64,000 nt of DNA from Meghimatium bilineatum (lineage: Eukaryota > Mollusca > Gastropoda > Stylommatophora > Philomycidae), in the NCBI GenBank assembly GCA_034231615.1, contig CM067315.1:29490133-29554132 (forward strand), in the 5' to 3' direction. Below are positions 20,881-31,439 of the stretch, in pieces; position 1 is the stretch's first letter, and the number at the start of each line of letters is the position of its first letter. The notes beneath the pieces were generated by a model that saw only the letters and a list, made by a program, of their open reading frames with translations, was not told the origin of the DNA and searched no databases. A program made the translations under genes and the position numbers.

Positions 20881-22526
20881 TTGAATATATACATAAACCC
20901 ATCTTAAACAACAGTGTCTTTGAGATATCAAATCATATAGGAGATGAACATGAAATTAGTGCCAGACCTTAAATACACAACCGTAAAGAATATGTACTTT
21001 TGTCGGAAACGCTAGGAGCTGCCAAGGGCTTCATGTCACAGTTAAAGCGATTATTTCATCATTATTGTGATCACATTTGTTTTTCGTCATTTAAGGTTCC
21101 TGATAGAACAAATGATAGCGCGTTTATGCTACTTCACAGCAACTGATGACGCGTCTATGCTACAACACAACAACTGATGACGCGTCTATGCCATTACACA
21201 ACAACTGATGATGCGTCTATGCTGCCACACTTTTGTGATATATATATATTGTATAGAGCAGTTTGTTTTAGGTCATATTTGGTTCCCCATGACTCGTTTT
21301 GCAGAGAAGCTCCTGTGGATCAGATATTGTTTAGGGCCATCCTATCGTTGATTTGATCGCTAAATGATCACACAAAATATCAACACTGTCACAAATGTTG
21401 TAAGAAATGACAGGTTTCATTTACAACAGGTTTATCGGAGCTCGAATTCGAATCATCATCCATCATATGACTCAATAAAGTTTGATTCTTTGTTTCTTGT
21501 GCAAGACTCTTCCATGAATTTGTGTATATATTGAAGTATGAGAGTCCCCATCGAGGCCAAGAGTTTTAACGAGTTCTCGAAATAGCAGGGTTTTTTTTTG
21601 CAAAGATCTTTCATCTGAATGCAAAATGTTAAAATGCAACATTTTCGTCAATTAAACACTCCTTTTGGCTCATCAAAAAACCCCCTCTAATATGACGCAT
21701 TTGCCTTTTCCCGTGATTTTTCATTGGTCCATATGTCTACTTTTTGTGGACAGCCATTGAAAATCACTAGCATAGCCAAATACGTCACTTTGAATAGATT
21801 ATTCCCAATTTAGCCCACACATTTTCTCTAACTTCCTAATTTCGCATTGTCATATAGATATTACTTGTGGCAGTCAAACCCCGTTACATGTCCCTTGTGT
21901 CTAGAGATTCGTGGATTCTCACACGAGAAATGCAGGGCAGTTATAAAGAATTTCACATGAGATTAAATACTCAGTGGAGAAAAGATGAAGAATGTATCTA
22001 TTATGTCTGATGATAAGACAACATGATAATGATATCACGTTACCGTGGTGACGAGTGCTGTCATGATAATCGTAATGAGAGTTGAGACTTTGATAGCATA
22101 ATCCCAGAGCCACTCACACGGATCTGTCATATAATCCAACTGGTAACCTTGAACCTTGACACTGAAGAATACATATGAAGACTATATGTATCGCGCGTGA
22201 AGATCACATGGTATAACCACAGACATCTTGATAAAGGTGAAGAAACTCATCTCGTTTAAGGGGTATTTCCTTCGGGATCCCTAGTGTTGACCCAATTCTC
22301 ACCAGTAAGCGTAAGATAGAAAGCAAGTACTTCTCCCAGGTCCGTTAGATATGATTACCTTAAGGAGAGGGTTTTACCTTTAAAAGGCCATTCGTCCTTT
22401 TTCCTGTTCAAGTGTCTCTAATGAAAATTGTAAGACCTTTTTGTGAAAATCGATAAGGGTGGGGTTTTCGCCGAACTTTTAGCTAAGTTCATGGTACTAT
22501 AGGTCATGCTCAGATTTTCTAGAAAA
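20881..22526. repeat. Mostly unannotated; short tandem repeat and hairpin arm
   Basis: At 21115-21235 about four degenerate 31-33-bp units carry AACTGATGACGCGTCTATGC. At 21703-21765 CTTTTCCCGTGATTTTTCATTGG and a diverged partner resemble the hairpin element at 28312-28374. No gene seen in this 1.6-kb stretch. Confidence 0.5.
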
Positions 22527-22585
22527 GAGGGGGGTGGGGCTCTTTAACACCTCTAATACTCAACCCCCCCCCTCCACCCTTATTT
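22527..22585. repeat. G-run/C-run inverted pair
   Basis: GAGGGGGGTGGGGC and CAACCCCCCCCCTCCACC lie about 25 bp apart and could pair. A similar arrangement of G and C runs is at 63746-63860. A four-copy ~17-bp repeat (AGTATAACAC) lies at 22895-22965. Confidence 0.5.
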
Positions 22586-22977
22586 ACGTCCTGCCTTTTC
22601 CAGGATAGTTTGTCACACGGATCTCATGCAGCGCCGCTTATCTTTATATGATCCGACTTGTACGTGCTTTTCTGTGGCTAGCGATACAAAGTACACACAA
22701 AATGTCGAATGATCCATCAAATCCATCAAGAACAGTTACGGTGTGTGAGATCAGCACCCTTCACTATTCTGGAAAAGAACTTGGCAAATATAATTATTCG
22801 TGAAATTCCGACTATTTTTGGTAGTAACTGACTCTTTCTGTGACGTTTTACTAGCCCGTTTCTTAACCTTTTGTATAATTAGATGACCATGTAATAGCAC
22901 TTAGCAAGTATAACACTTATCAAGTATAACACGTAGCAATTATAACACTTAACGAGTATACCTCTGGGGAGATGCTT

Positions 22978-23055
22978 CTTTTGTCTCCGTTCTCAAACTA
23001 CTCCTGGTTATCAGGATGCAGTCTAGAGAATGAAATGTTATGTGCCATGGTTTGA
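22978..23055 (-). mobile_element. SINE A 3' fragment
   Basis: GTCTCCGTTCTCAAACTACTCC, CAGGATGCAGTCTAGAGAATG and CCATGGTTT. It ends exactly where a forward B begins. Confidence 0.7.
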
Positions 23056-23187
23056 ACGGCGACACAACGCATTCCCATTCTCTGGACTACATCCTGCCGG
23101 AAATCTAATAGGACCATGGTCCTGCTATAAGAGAGATCAATTGGGAGTTTGAGAATGAACGCTGAAGAAGAAGAAGAAGAAGAATCC
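23056..23187 (+). mobile_element. SINE B, 5' incomplete
   Basis: CGGCGACACAACGCATTCCC, CTGGACTACATCCTGCCGG, GGGAGTTTGAGAATGAACGC and a (GAA)n tail. The sequence is close to consensus but lacks the GGATGTGTC start. Confidence 0.85.
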
Positions 23188-23247
23188 TGGCTGTGATACA
23201 TGCGTCTACTCAGTCAGACAAAAACGATTATAGCAATACATTTAGTT

Positions 23248-23400
23248 CCGTCTACTTTTGTGCAGGTTAGCAGGATGAAGTCCGGAGAACAGAATGCGTT
23301 GTGTCATGGTTTACAGTCGGGCTACAATATCTGCGGATTTCGGTCTGACACCTAAGACTTTAGCACGGCTTCTGGATCTCTTTGACTCTCTATAGAGTGT
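23248..23400 (-). mobile_element. SINE A 3' half
   Basis: GCAGGTTAGCAGGATGAAG, TGTGTCATGGTTTACAGTC, CGGATTTCGGTCTGACACC and GGCTTCTGGATCTCTTTGAC. A duplicated GGGCCTGCGCCCAACGTGGG-type motif follows at 23402-23430. Confidence 0.75.
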
Positions 23401-23634
23401 TTCCCAACGTGGGGCCTGCGCCCAACGTGGGTCCTCAGTGACTGTGCCTCTATGATGGGCCTCAGCCATAGGAAAAACATTGCTGTCAGTTTTCTCCTCC
23501 CTAGAGCTGTGCAGTATATCTCTGGCTTCCTCCCAACCACAGAGGGTGCATACATATATAAAAATAACAACGCATAAAGCACATTGCACCAACAAAATAA
23601 AAGCATGAGAAGGATAATTGTATAAATGACGTGC

Positions 23635-23740
23635 CTGAAGCTTCTATAAGAATATAAGCTCAATATAACGGCATGTCTATCATCTACTAAGGTTTGTATG
23701 AGTGGTTTGTCTAGTGGGACATTGGTGAGACCACAGACTC
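23635..23740 (+). repeat. Dispersed repeat H
   Basis: Same order of blocks as 5680-5800. It directly precedes the SINE C remnant. Confidence 0.6.
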
Positions 23741-23741
23741 A

Positions 23742-24690
23742 AAATTCAGGTGAGATTCCCTAGCCTGTGACCACCTTCATATCTGTCGCTAGACGGCGAA
23801 TGTGTATCGACACTACGCTGTGACAGTTTATTGTCCACTGTGCCTTGGACTTTTCAGGCCAAAACATGTCCGTGGGTGGCATTCTCCTAGGATGCGATAA
23901 TCAGGATTTGAGACTTGGATCAACTACTTCTGTCTCGCACGAGGTGTTCTACTGCCAGTGAAATCATCTCGTGTAATTAGACGAGTTGTGCCTGTGCCCA
24001 TCGGGCACTGAGTTTTACTCGACGCGAGCATGATTACCGTATAAGAAAACTTCGACGTTAGAGTTCGATCCTAGTTTGTTCGACCTCTTAGCCGAGGTTT
24101 CATGACCAACATCGCAAACCCCTCTTCAAAGACAAGAGTTTCTACACATAATGAGCACCGGAGACTAAATCCTTGTTCTCGAGCCGAACACAATTTTATG
24201 AATTTCATGTAATGTTTTCCCATTCTATTTGCGCGTGACGCTGCAGTCTGACGATGTTCTGTCCTCTCATTGTACTCAATATGTTATCCTTACGGAGACT
24301 AGCGCATGACTCTCAATATGTTATCCTTACGGAGACTAGCGCATGACTCTCAATATTCGTCATGACATCTACCAATTTCGAGACACTTGCATCGACCACC
24401 CCTCCAATACTTCAGCTGGACTGTCTTGCATCACTGAGTAGCGCTGTATGTGTTGGCGCTGAGGTGTCGATGATATTACCTGTCTTTTTGCGGGTAAATT
24501 AACATCGCACCTGCTGCCACTCATTCTCGGACACGATCCCCAAAAGTGTTGGCCAGGAACACATCACGAGCATCTATATTTCTGTTTTTAGTGTGCACAA
24601 TGAGGAGGTACTTTTGGGATCTTGGCTATCCACTACCTCTGGGATCGCATGAAAGTTCCTTGTGCACCCAATTTTGATCTAATCTGATTG
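23742..24690 (-). mobile_element. SINE C, old and 3'-truncated
   Basis: Shares with the 48578-49956 copy the blocks TCCCTAGCCTGTGACC, CACGAGGTGTTCTACTGCC, GTGCCTGTGCCCATCGGGCAC, TTAGCCGAGGTTTCATGACC, ACGATCCCCAAAAGTGTTGG and GAGGTACTTTTGGGATCTTGG. It also has a local 39-bp duplication (CAATATGTTATCCTTACGG, 24276-24352). It lacks the core and (AAAC)n tail. Confidence 0.75.
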
Positions 24691-24719
24691 ATTTATTGGG
24701 TACTTGCAATGAATATGGC

Positions 24720-25215
24720 AGGTAGCAGTAAACCAGGGATCTAAGCGTTCCACTCTCTTGATTATGTGTTTAAATCCTGTTAATGTGCAGGTGGTAACTA
24801 ACGAGGAAGAAGATGAAGGCTACTTGCTATCTCTTATTAAGGCCAGAAGATTGTGTTACCACTCAACATTTTTAAGTTCTCAGTCAACAAGTTCCCAGTT
24901 CCGAAGACACAAAAAAATCTACATATTGGGAAAAAGCCAAGCAGTGGTAACGTTGACTGTGTATTTTCTTTTCTTCTACCAGCAGGTCGTTCGCTGAATA
25001 TCAATTGAATTTGAATCTTAGAAATGAAAATATTAACTAAAATACGTTTTTTTCCAGGTAATAGTCTCAACTGTCACTCTGGGTTTTTCCAGCGATTTCC
25101 AACACTCACTTCCCCTTCAATGAGAAATGTAAAACACGAAATAATGAAGCAAGTTTCAGACCCATAAACCGTGAACATCACGGTACTATAAGACCTCCTA
25201 ACTGCAAAAAAAAAC
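24720..25215. other. Unannotated DNA, possible tRNA-like head at 24735-24785
   Basis: GTGTTTAAATCCTGTTAAT is weakly B-box-like. No gene seen. Confidence 0.3.
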
Positions 25216-25219
25216 AAAT

Positions 25220-25390
25220 GGGCTTTCATTCAGTACGTTTTTGATTATTGTCAGACTTTCCATTGATTACTATTTATATACTTGGATAGGTCTTGACTAT
25301 TTCTGGCATGCGATTCCAAGTATATAAATATTGACCAACGGAAAACACGGGAATAGTCATTCATGAAAAGGAACGAATGAAAGCCGAAAT
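25220..25390. mobile_element. Hairpin MITE G, full form
   Basis: Imperfect palindrome with arms CTATTTATATACTTGGATAGG and its complement around CCAAGTATATAAATATTGACC, and outer ends GGCTTTCATTC / GAATGAAAGCC. The same core arrangement occurs at 44425-44560, 50805-50930, and half-forms at 29520-29600 and 57378-57480. No coding capacity; presumed nonautonomous DNA element. Confidence 0.7.
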
Positions 25391-25449
25391 AATTCAAAGA
25401 ACATGTCTTCTACTCGCGCATAAACAGCGGAAGTCTAGAGATCCGAGAA

Positions 25450-26470
25450 ATTAGATATGCCAAACGACACAGTTCTATTAACAGCTAATGAGAAAGATGT
25501 AATGCACATAATAAAATCAACAATTAGTTTTAGTCAACAATATAACATGTTTCTAAATATGAAAAAAAGACCAGATTAATGACAACAGACTAAGTTTGTT
25601 TGTTTGTTTGTTTGTTTTTCGTTCGCTCCATTGTAACCATCACGGATATCCGTGCGATTTCCGCCGGGAGCGGGATTACGTTGTGCCACCGTTATGCGCC
25701 TTGTAGGCCTAGCACATTCGATTTCGGCAGGCCTTGACAATTCGGGTGGGCTACCCTTAGCCTGTGACAGCCTCTATGCCTGTCTCCAGGCACGCGTAGT
25801 GGAGACTCTTCGCCCAGACGATTTTTTGCTATCTTCTGACTCGAACGAGGTGTTCCACTGTCTATGAACTTGCCTCGTGTAATTGGACGTGCTGTGCCTG
25901 TGCCCATTGGGTACTGAACCGTTTCTCATCCGTGAGCCTGGTTCCTTAAGGGGAAGAACTCAACAGAAGAGTTGGACCCTGGCTCTTTCGAACAGACTAA
26001 GTGACAACTAGACTTAGAACTAATATTGATAAAAGTGTTTTCGAAGAAGTGACAAATTTCGAATATTTGGGAGCTAATATAAACAGTGCAGGAGACTGAA
26101 GTCGACATCAAGAAAAGACCAGCAATAGCGATGTTTAAATTACAACAACTGAAAAAACTGTGGCACTATACAAACACCGAAACTAATGTATGCTTGTTAC
26201 GTAGATGTGTGTTCCCAGGGGCGACCTACGGTTGCGAAACATAGACATATTCGTACTACAAGGACCTAAAGACCGTCTTGTAAACATAAATGGAATAGAG
26301 ACAGAACAATGTTGCTTTAAATAATATTTTTGTACGAGTAAATTCAAGGAGGAAGCATGAGGATAAATGAAAATAATTCTTACAGCTGAACCAGGTCTGT
26401 TCTAGCGGCACCGAACAGCTTTGCAACTCAAGTGAACAGGTTTTCCGTACTTGACCAACCACATCCCCAA
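25450..26470 (+). mobile_element. LINE RT fragment split by SINE C
   Basis: Left of the SINE: EIRYAKRHSS (motif C region) and TRLMTTD-like codons. Right of it: NIDKSVFEEVTNFEYLGANI, NSAGD, KLWHYTNTE and a CVFPGATYGCET block. This is the standard LINE order after motif C, interrupted at 25596-25990. Several frame changes; the LINE part totals about 600 bp. Confidence 0.8.
25596..25990 (-). mobile_element. SINE C insertion with 12-bp TSD
   Basis: AACAGACTAAGT at 25584-25595 repeats perfectly at 25991-26002, inside LINE coding sequence. The element therefore spans 395 bp, with a (CAAA)n tail on the minus strand. It holds TTCCGCCGGGAGCGGGATTACG, CCTGTGACAGCCTCTATGCC and GTGCTGTGCCTGTGCCCATTG. 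It is 5'-truncated relative to the 1.38-kb copy at 48578-49956. Confidence 0.93.
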
Positions 26471-26599
26471 AAAAAGATGTGATCTCGTCAAGACATTCAA
26501 CCTGTGTACTCAAGTCACTAAGAACGGACCAATCCAGACAAGGACTATTACAACATCAACGAACCGAACCAATCAGTACTTAATGTTTATCGAGTGGAA

Positions 26600-26780
26600 T
26601 TGGTTGTCCCATCCGAAAGAGGGTCACAGTGATTTAAAAAACCACGCTGAAGTCGGATGTGTCTGGCTAAAGTGCACAGATATCGCGACTAAGCTGTAAA
26701 ACAATGACAATGCATTCCGTTCCCCCGGATAACATCCTGCTAATATGCAGGAGTTTGAGAACGAACACAGAAGAAGTAGA
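26600..26780 (+). mobile_element. SINE A, 3' two thirds
   Basis: TTGTCCCATCCGAAAGAGGG, GCTGAAGTCGGATGTGTCTGG, ATCCTGCTAATATGCAGGAG and GAGAACGAACACAGAAGAAG. Confidence 0.85.
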
Positions 26781-26889
26781 AATCCCTGCTTGTTCCTCTA
26801 TTCAAAATATCTAATTCTCCATACATCTTTAAGAAACATCCAGAAGGCTCCAACTCTGAGCGGTATACGTGGAGAAGATTCCCCTTACT

Positions 26890-27112
26890 CAGTGTGAGTA
26901 TATGTATGTATTTACAGAGTGAGTATGTGTATGTATTTACAGAGTGAGTATGTGTATGTATTTACAGAGTGAGTATATGTATGTATTTACAGAGTGAGTA
27001 TATGTATGTATTTACAGAGTGAGTATGTGTATGTATTTACAGAGTATGTGTATGTATTTACAGAGTGAGTATATCTATGTATTTACAGAGTGAGTATACG
27101 TATATATTTACA
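26890..27112. repeat. 25-bp minisatellite, about 9 copies
   Basis: Unit TATGTATTTACAGAGTGAGT plus ATGTG. One copy is shortened near 27041. Confidence 0.93.
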
Positions 27113-27161
27113 ATGCGTGTTCTGCCATTTTTGCACTCCGACATGACTTACGCTATGTATT

Positions 27162-27432
27162 ACTGGGGTCTGAAGGGGAAGCAAATAATAAGTCACTATA
27201 ATCTACCATGCATGTTATAAAAGGCGACTAAAGATGTTTTAGGAATGGGGTTGGGTACATAATCACATAAGGGATTAAAGCGACCCAGGAGCCATGCTAA
27301 AGTTGAATGTGTCAGGCCGATAGAAAAAGATACCGCAATCCAAACTATAAACCATGACACAGCGCGTTCTGTTATCCGGACTACATTCTGCTAATGTACA
27401 GGAGTTTGAGAACGAACGCAGAAGAAGAAGAT
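27162..27432 (+). mobile_element. SINE A, near full length
   Basis: GGGGTCTGAAGGGGAAGC, CATGCATGTTATAAAAGGCG, AATGTGTCAGGCCGATAG, CGGACTACATTCTGCTAATG and a GAACGCAGAAGAAGAAG tail. It sits directly in front of a LINE fragment. Confidence 0.88.
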
Positions 27433-27486
27433 ATTTAGTCTCTTGTTTTGTTCTTTGTCTAGTAATCGTGAATACAATAATTTTCT

Positions 27487-28140
27487 GGATCAGGCGTGGA
27501 CTCAATTTGACAACTAAGTTGGACGTGTACCGCGCAGTGGAACTACCAACATTGCTTTATGATGCTGCGTCTTGCTGGACTATCTGTGCGAGACACGCTC
27601 GACAGATTCAACTCTTTTCACCTTCGATGCCTACGAAACCTCATGGGAGTACGTTGGCAGAATCGAGTACCAGAAACGGAAAACCTTCAGAAGTCCCGTA
27701 TGCAAAGCATCCATGTCCTGCTGACAAGGTCTCAACTCTGCTGGACTGGCCACATCGTCCGTATGCCAGACAAGCGCCTTCCAAAGAGATTATTCTATGG
27801 GAAGCTGTGCGAAGGTAAACGTTCAAGCGGAGGGCGGAAAAAGCGCTTCAATGATCACCTAAAAAACTATCTCAAACACTGCAGCATCATTCCTAGCTCC
27901 AGGGAGACTACATCACTCAATCGCTTAGCATGGCACACCCAGATCACTGCTGGCATAATAAAATTAGAAAAATAAAGAACACTGCTGGTGATCTACAAGC
28001 GCAAGAAGCGGGAGGACAAATCCGACAATTCTCCTACCCCAAACCTTCAGCACTCCTGCATGCACTGCAATACAATTTTCCGTGCACAAATCGGACTTAT
28101 CGGACATCTACGAACTCCCAAAACAAATTAGACAATAACC
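27487..28140 (+). mobile_element. LINE C-terminal fragment with terminal zinc-finger-like tail
   Basis: Reads RRGLNLTTKLDVYRAVELPT, then in another frame FNSFHLRCLRNLMGVRWQNR, LCWTGHIVRMPDKRLPKR and KLCEGKRSSGGRKKRFNDHL. Then another frame change leads to a CMHC...IGLIGHLRT motif, a C2H2-like ending known from many invertebrate LINE proteins. A relative lies at 50162-50800 on the other strand. At least two frame changes; dead. Confidence 0.85.
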
Positions 28141-28311
28141 AATTTATTATCATTATTTATTTTGTTCATCGCAGTTATTGTTTTTCATGCCATGCTCATC
28201 TTCGCTTGCGAAGGAGGAACATCACCATCGATACAGCACTGAAGTCCCTGAATAACTAACACTGTCTCATTGGGAATTATCTTTCTACAGCGCGACAATT
28301 GGACTTTTCCC

Positions 28312-28374
28312 GTAATTTTCATTGGTCACTTTATATATACTAGTTTTCAAGAGCCAATGAAAATGACGGGAAAG
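28312..28374. repeat. Hairpin element L
   Basis: Arms CTTTTCCCGTAATTTTCATTGG and GCCAATGAAAATGACGGGAAAG flank a TATATATAC loop. Related arms occur at 5993-6028 and 21703-21725. Similar in architecture to MITE G. Confidence 0.65.
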
Positions 28375-28399
28375 TGAAGCTGAATCACTTTAGAAGAAT

Positions 28400-28558
28400 C
28401 ACTTTCCTTCGTTCCTTAAAATATGTCTATATCTGTAATTGTTTCTCCAAAGCAAACATCGCCGAGTTTGGCAGATCATACACGGTCCATAGAGCTTTCA
28501 ATCTAGTGTTGCTTCTATGTGCCAGCATGTTTGTCTCACCTTCTCATACTCGGGACAT
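28400..28558 (+). repeat. Dispersed repeat F, target of a SINE A insertion
   Basis: TCATACACGGTCCATAGAGC and GTGCCAGCATGTTTGTCTC match the F copies at 985 and 20791. It resumes after the SINE at 28848. Confidence 0.55.
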
Positions 28559-28834
28559 CGTCCGTGTGTTACCGGGGCCCGAAAGGGGAGTAAAGAATAG
28601 CAACACCGTTTACCTTCCACGCATGTCGTAAAAGGCGACTAAGGAGGTTATGGGATGGAGTTGGCTGTTCCATCCCATATAGGGTCAGTGACCCAAAGCC
28701 ATGCTGAAGTCGGATGTGTCAGGCCGAAAGGCGCAGATATCGCAGCAATGCTGTAAACCATGACACAACGCATTCCGTTCTCCGAACTACATCATGTTAA
28801 TCTGCAGGAGTTTGAGAACGAACGCAGAAGAAGA
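28559..28834 (+). mobile_element. SINE A, full length with 13-bp TSD
   Basis: ATACTCGGGACAT at 28546-28558 repeats exactly at 28835-28847, giving a 276-bp element from CGTCCGTGTGTTACCGGGGC to a GAAGAAGA tail. It has the family consensus at nearly every position, so it is young. No tRNA-type A/B boxes are visible in its head, which is unusual for a SINE. Confidence 0.95.
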
Positions 28835-28847
28835 ATACTCGGGACAT

Positions 28848-29519
28848 TGTCGTAGTTTGTATTCTGCTGTTTGTGACGCCTGATCACATGTATCATTGCA
28901 TGTGCTGCCAATGCAAAGATTTGCGTACAAGTGACCGTAGATTCGGTTTTGCCCGATTCCGTGATGTAGAATTGCATGTTGTCTGTTCATAATTTGATAG
29001 TCATCTTGTGGTGATGTTTATGACACGTTATAGATGAGAGCAAAGGACTGTATACCTGAACGACTCACCCTACCACAGAGTATTGTTTTTATCATAAGGT
29101 GGCAGACGTTATTCTATCCCGGTCCGTTTGTGTGACACAGAATCGTCTCGCAGCTGATGCATGTTTTATTCGTTTACATTTTATATTGTATTCTGATCTG
29201 TGTATCAAAGCCACTCGGTCTCCGAGACGACCGAATCACTTTCCGTTTCTAAAGAGCTTGCTTATCTCAATTTACCATTAAGGAGGCACTTAATCCAACC
29301 ATATTCCACACTGGATTATCCACATAGTATGTGGATTAGTCTACTCAGTATCTCATTACTCATCCTTAAACATTATATGAGTCGTAAGTTAAATTTGTTA
29401 CAAACTCAAGGATTTAAGTTTTTCTAGCAACGCTGGCGGAGTTGAAAAATAGTTTCCTTCTAAAGTTGATTCAAACTGGGTTCGGTATAGACCTCTGAAC
29501 AGAAAGTAAGCAAGACTTC
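28848..29519. other. Unannotated DNA
   Basis: No feature recognised after the remainder of repeat F. Confidence 0.4.
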
Positions 29520-29610
29520 AATCGTGATGTTTTTGATTATTGTTGTGTTTTCGTTGGTCACTATTTATATACTTGGAGCCCGTGCAAAAAAAATACAAGG
29601 TCGACAAACG
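29520..29610 (+). mobile_element. MITE G, half form
   Basis: TTTTTGATTATTGTTGTG, TTCGTTGGTCACTATTTATA and TACTTGGAGCCCGTGCAAAA. The right arm is missing. TTTCAGGTCATGTTTACT downstream (29640) recurs after the half form at 57378-57480, so the two share a longer structure. Confidence 0.6.
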
Positions 29611-29859
29611 AAATTCACTAAAATATTTACAAATCAGCCTTTCAGGTCATGTTTACTTTATGATCAGAGGTCTTATAGAAAAGTTGATGGTCACGGCTGA
29701 CTACTTCAAAGGTTCATATTGTGTACAGATTCACTTCATTGTACCTGACAAAGGAAAAACAGTTCATATCAGGCTAAATGTAGAACAGGGTATTGAAGTT
29801 TTAATAACTGGAAACACACATAATAAAACTTCCATTACTGCATGCTTTCCTGTTAGCAA

Positions 29860-29925
29860 CACATAATAACACACATAAATCGACGTTTCGTCCACAAATC
29901 CTTTATTATAATGCATTCTCAGCAA
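29860..29925 (-). other. Hammerhead-like GAAACGTC motif copy 2
   Basis: Minus strand ATAAAGGATTTGTGGACGAA followed by ACGTCGATTTATGTGTG. The same surroundings (GTGTGTTTCC) occur at 58540-58595. Paired GGA(T)/(G)TCC-like arms flank the loop. Confidence 0.4.
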
Positions 29926-30184
29926 AAAACAAGGACACTTTTGATGTTCACATGGCAAAGTTAAATATAGATATAACCCAGAAGAGTTATATTTATATAA
30001 GAGAAAGCCATAGATAAAAAAAGACAGAGAAATAATGGGACAGAATATATCATCCACACTACTGACGGGCTTTGATTCCAAAGGGTTCAACCGTGCTAAA
30101 TTGATATACATAACGGTTCTGAAGGGTGTGATGGGTCTGGCCATCAGAGTAGCACGACTCCTTGGTCTCACCTGAATATCCTGT

Positions 30185-30566
30185 CTCGTGCATCGAATTC
30201 AGGGCCCAGAGATGACATGCACACCAGAGTGCACTGGCCGGCGCCCCATAGCTGGTCGAGCATCAGGGTCAGCGAACCACAGCTGGCCAAGACCCTCAGT
30301 ACACTTCCACGCAGTGGGCCTGGAAACAGGAGTGCAGCAATCCTGCTGTAGCCTGGCCAAGTACTAGGGATCGAAGATACGGGAATGCCAACCCGGCCCA
30401 AAAAAATGCTGGCTGAAGACGGATGTGTCAGGTCGAAAGGCGCAGATAACGCAGCTTGCTGTAAAACATGACACAACGCAGATCACCCTCATACGTCCTT
30501 CTCAGGACGGTCAGCGGAATGCTTTCAGAGGGTCCGCCGCAAGGCGTACGACGAAGAAGAAGAAGA
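30185..30566 (+). mobile_element. SINE D, near full length
   Basis: Begins near ATTCAGGGCCCAGAGATGAC, has GGCCAAGACCCTCAGTACAC and GGGCCTGGAAACAGGAGTGC in its 5' half, the shared core GAAGACGGATGTGTCAGG, then TTCTCAGGACGGTCAGCGG and a GACGAAGAAGAAGAAG tail. Its pair is at 9847-10212. No TSD found. Confidence 0.88.
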
Positions 30567-30827
30567 ATGACCCGTTTCGAAGAAGTGGTTAGCAACAGTG
30601 GTACCAGTCTGATTTTTGATGATGTACAGATATTTACAGAATCAGTCTGCGAGCTTCACAGTCCCACCTATGTACGTCATGGTGGGTGCAACGCTTGCTG
30701 CATAGAGATGACGCCGCAGGTCACACATGTGAAGCTCTCTTCAGTCGTGAAGGTGGCACTGTGGAATATGGCAGGCTGGGTCTGAGTGACATAGGCACAG
30801 GTGTATAATTTACTAAGTTTGCATAAC

Positions 30828-30957
30828 CGAATATGGATGTGTCGGACCATTGATGCAAATAAAACTGCGACACACAATGTGTTTCCATTCTCTGGACTAC
30901 ATCCTGCTGGAAATCTGGTAGGAACATTGTCCTGCTGCAAAAGAGATCTAGTGAGAA
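30828..30957 (+). mobile_element. SINE B, tail lost
   Basis: ATGGATGTGTCGGACCATTG, CTCTGGACTACATCCTGCTGG, GGTAGGAACATTGTCCTGC. Ends before GAGAATGAACG. Confidence 0.82.
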
Positions 30958-30964
30958 CATTAGT

Positions 30965-31385
30965 TAGTCATCGGATCATCATCACTGCAAACTGGATGCG
31001 TCCATAGTTTTCCGATCTCTCCCTAAGTGTATCCGCCATTACATTTCTGCTGACAGTACCGGTCCTCTGCTGGTTGACCACTATTCTTCTGCGTCCTTCA
31101 AAATGTTCACCTTTAGCAACACCGCATTTCAAACCCTGATCTTTAATCCTGGACATTGAAAAGAAATCATCATCCGTACTAGTCTCACTCTCTCGTGTCA
31201 TATCTCTCTCGTGTCATATGGAGTTCAAAACATCCGCTCGATCCACTGCCACATCGCCCTGTGCCACAATTGCGCACGGCGTCAGTTGATCTGCTTTTTT
31301 TCACCGCTTCGAACACCCACATGTCCTGATAAGAAAACAAATATAGCTACTTTCAAACTCGTTTCTCTCAGGCCCCATTTCCCCG
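30965..31385 (-). mobile_element. LINE RNase H-region fragment
   Basis: Minus-strand pieces: SGHVGVRSG then (other frame) ADQLTPCAIVAQGDVAVDRA, and in a third frame GVAKGEHFEGRRRIVVNQQ with RTGTVSRNVMADTLRERSE. This follows the RNase H C-terminus (GH.GV.GNE.AD) and the downstream block of invertebrate LINEs. At least two frame changes. Confidence 0.7.
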
Positions 31386-31439
31386 CTCGCAAACGGTTCC
31401 AGCACCACTTGCACATCCCAATCATATCCATAGAAGTTA

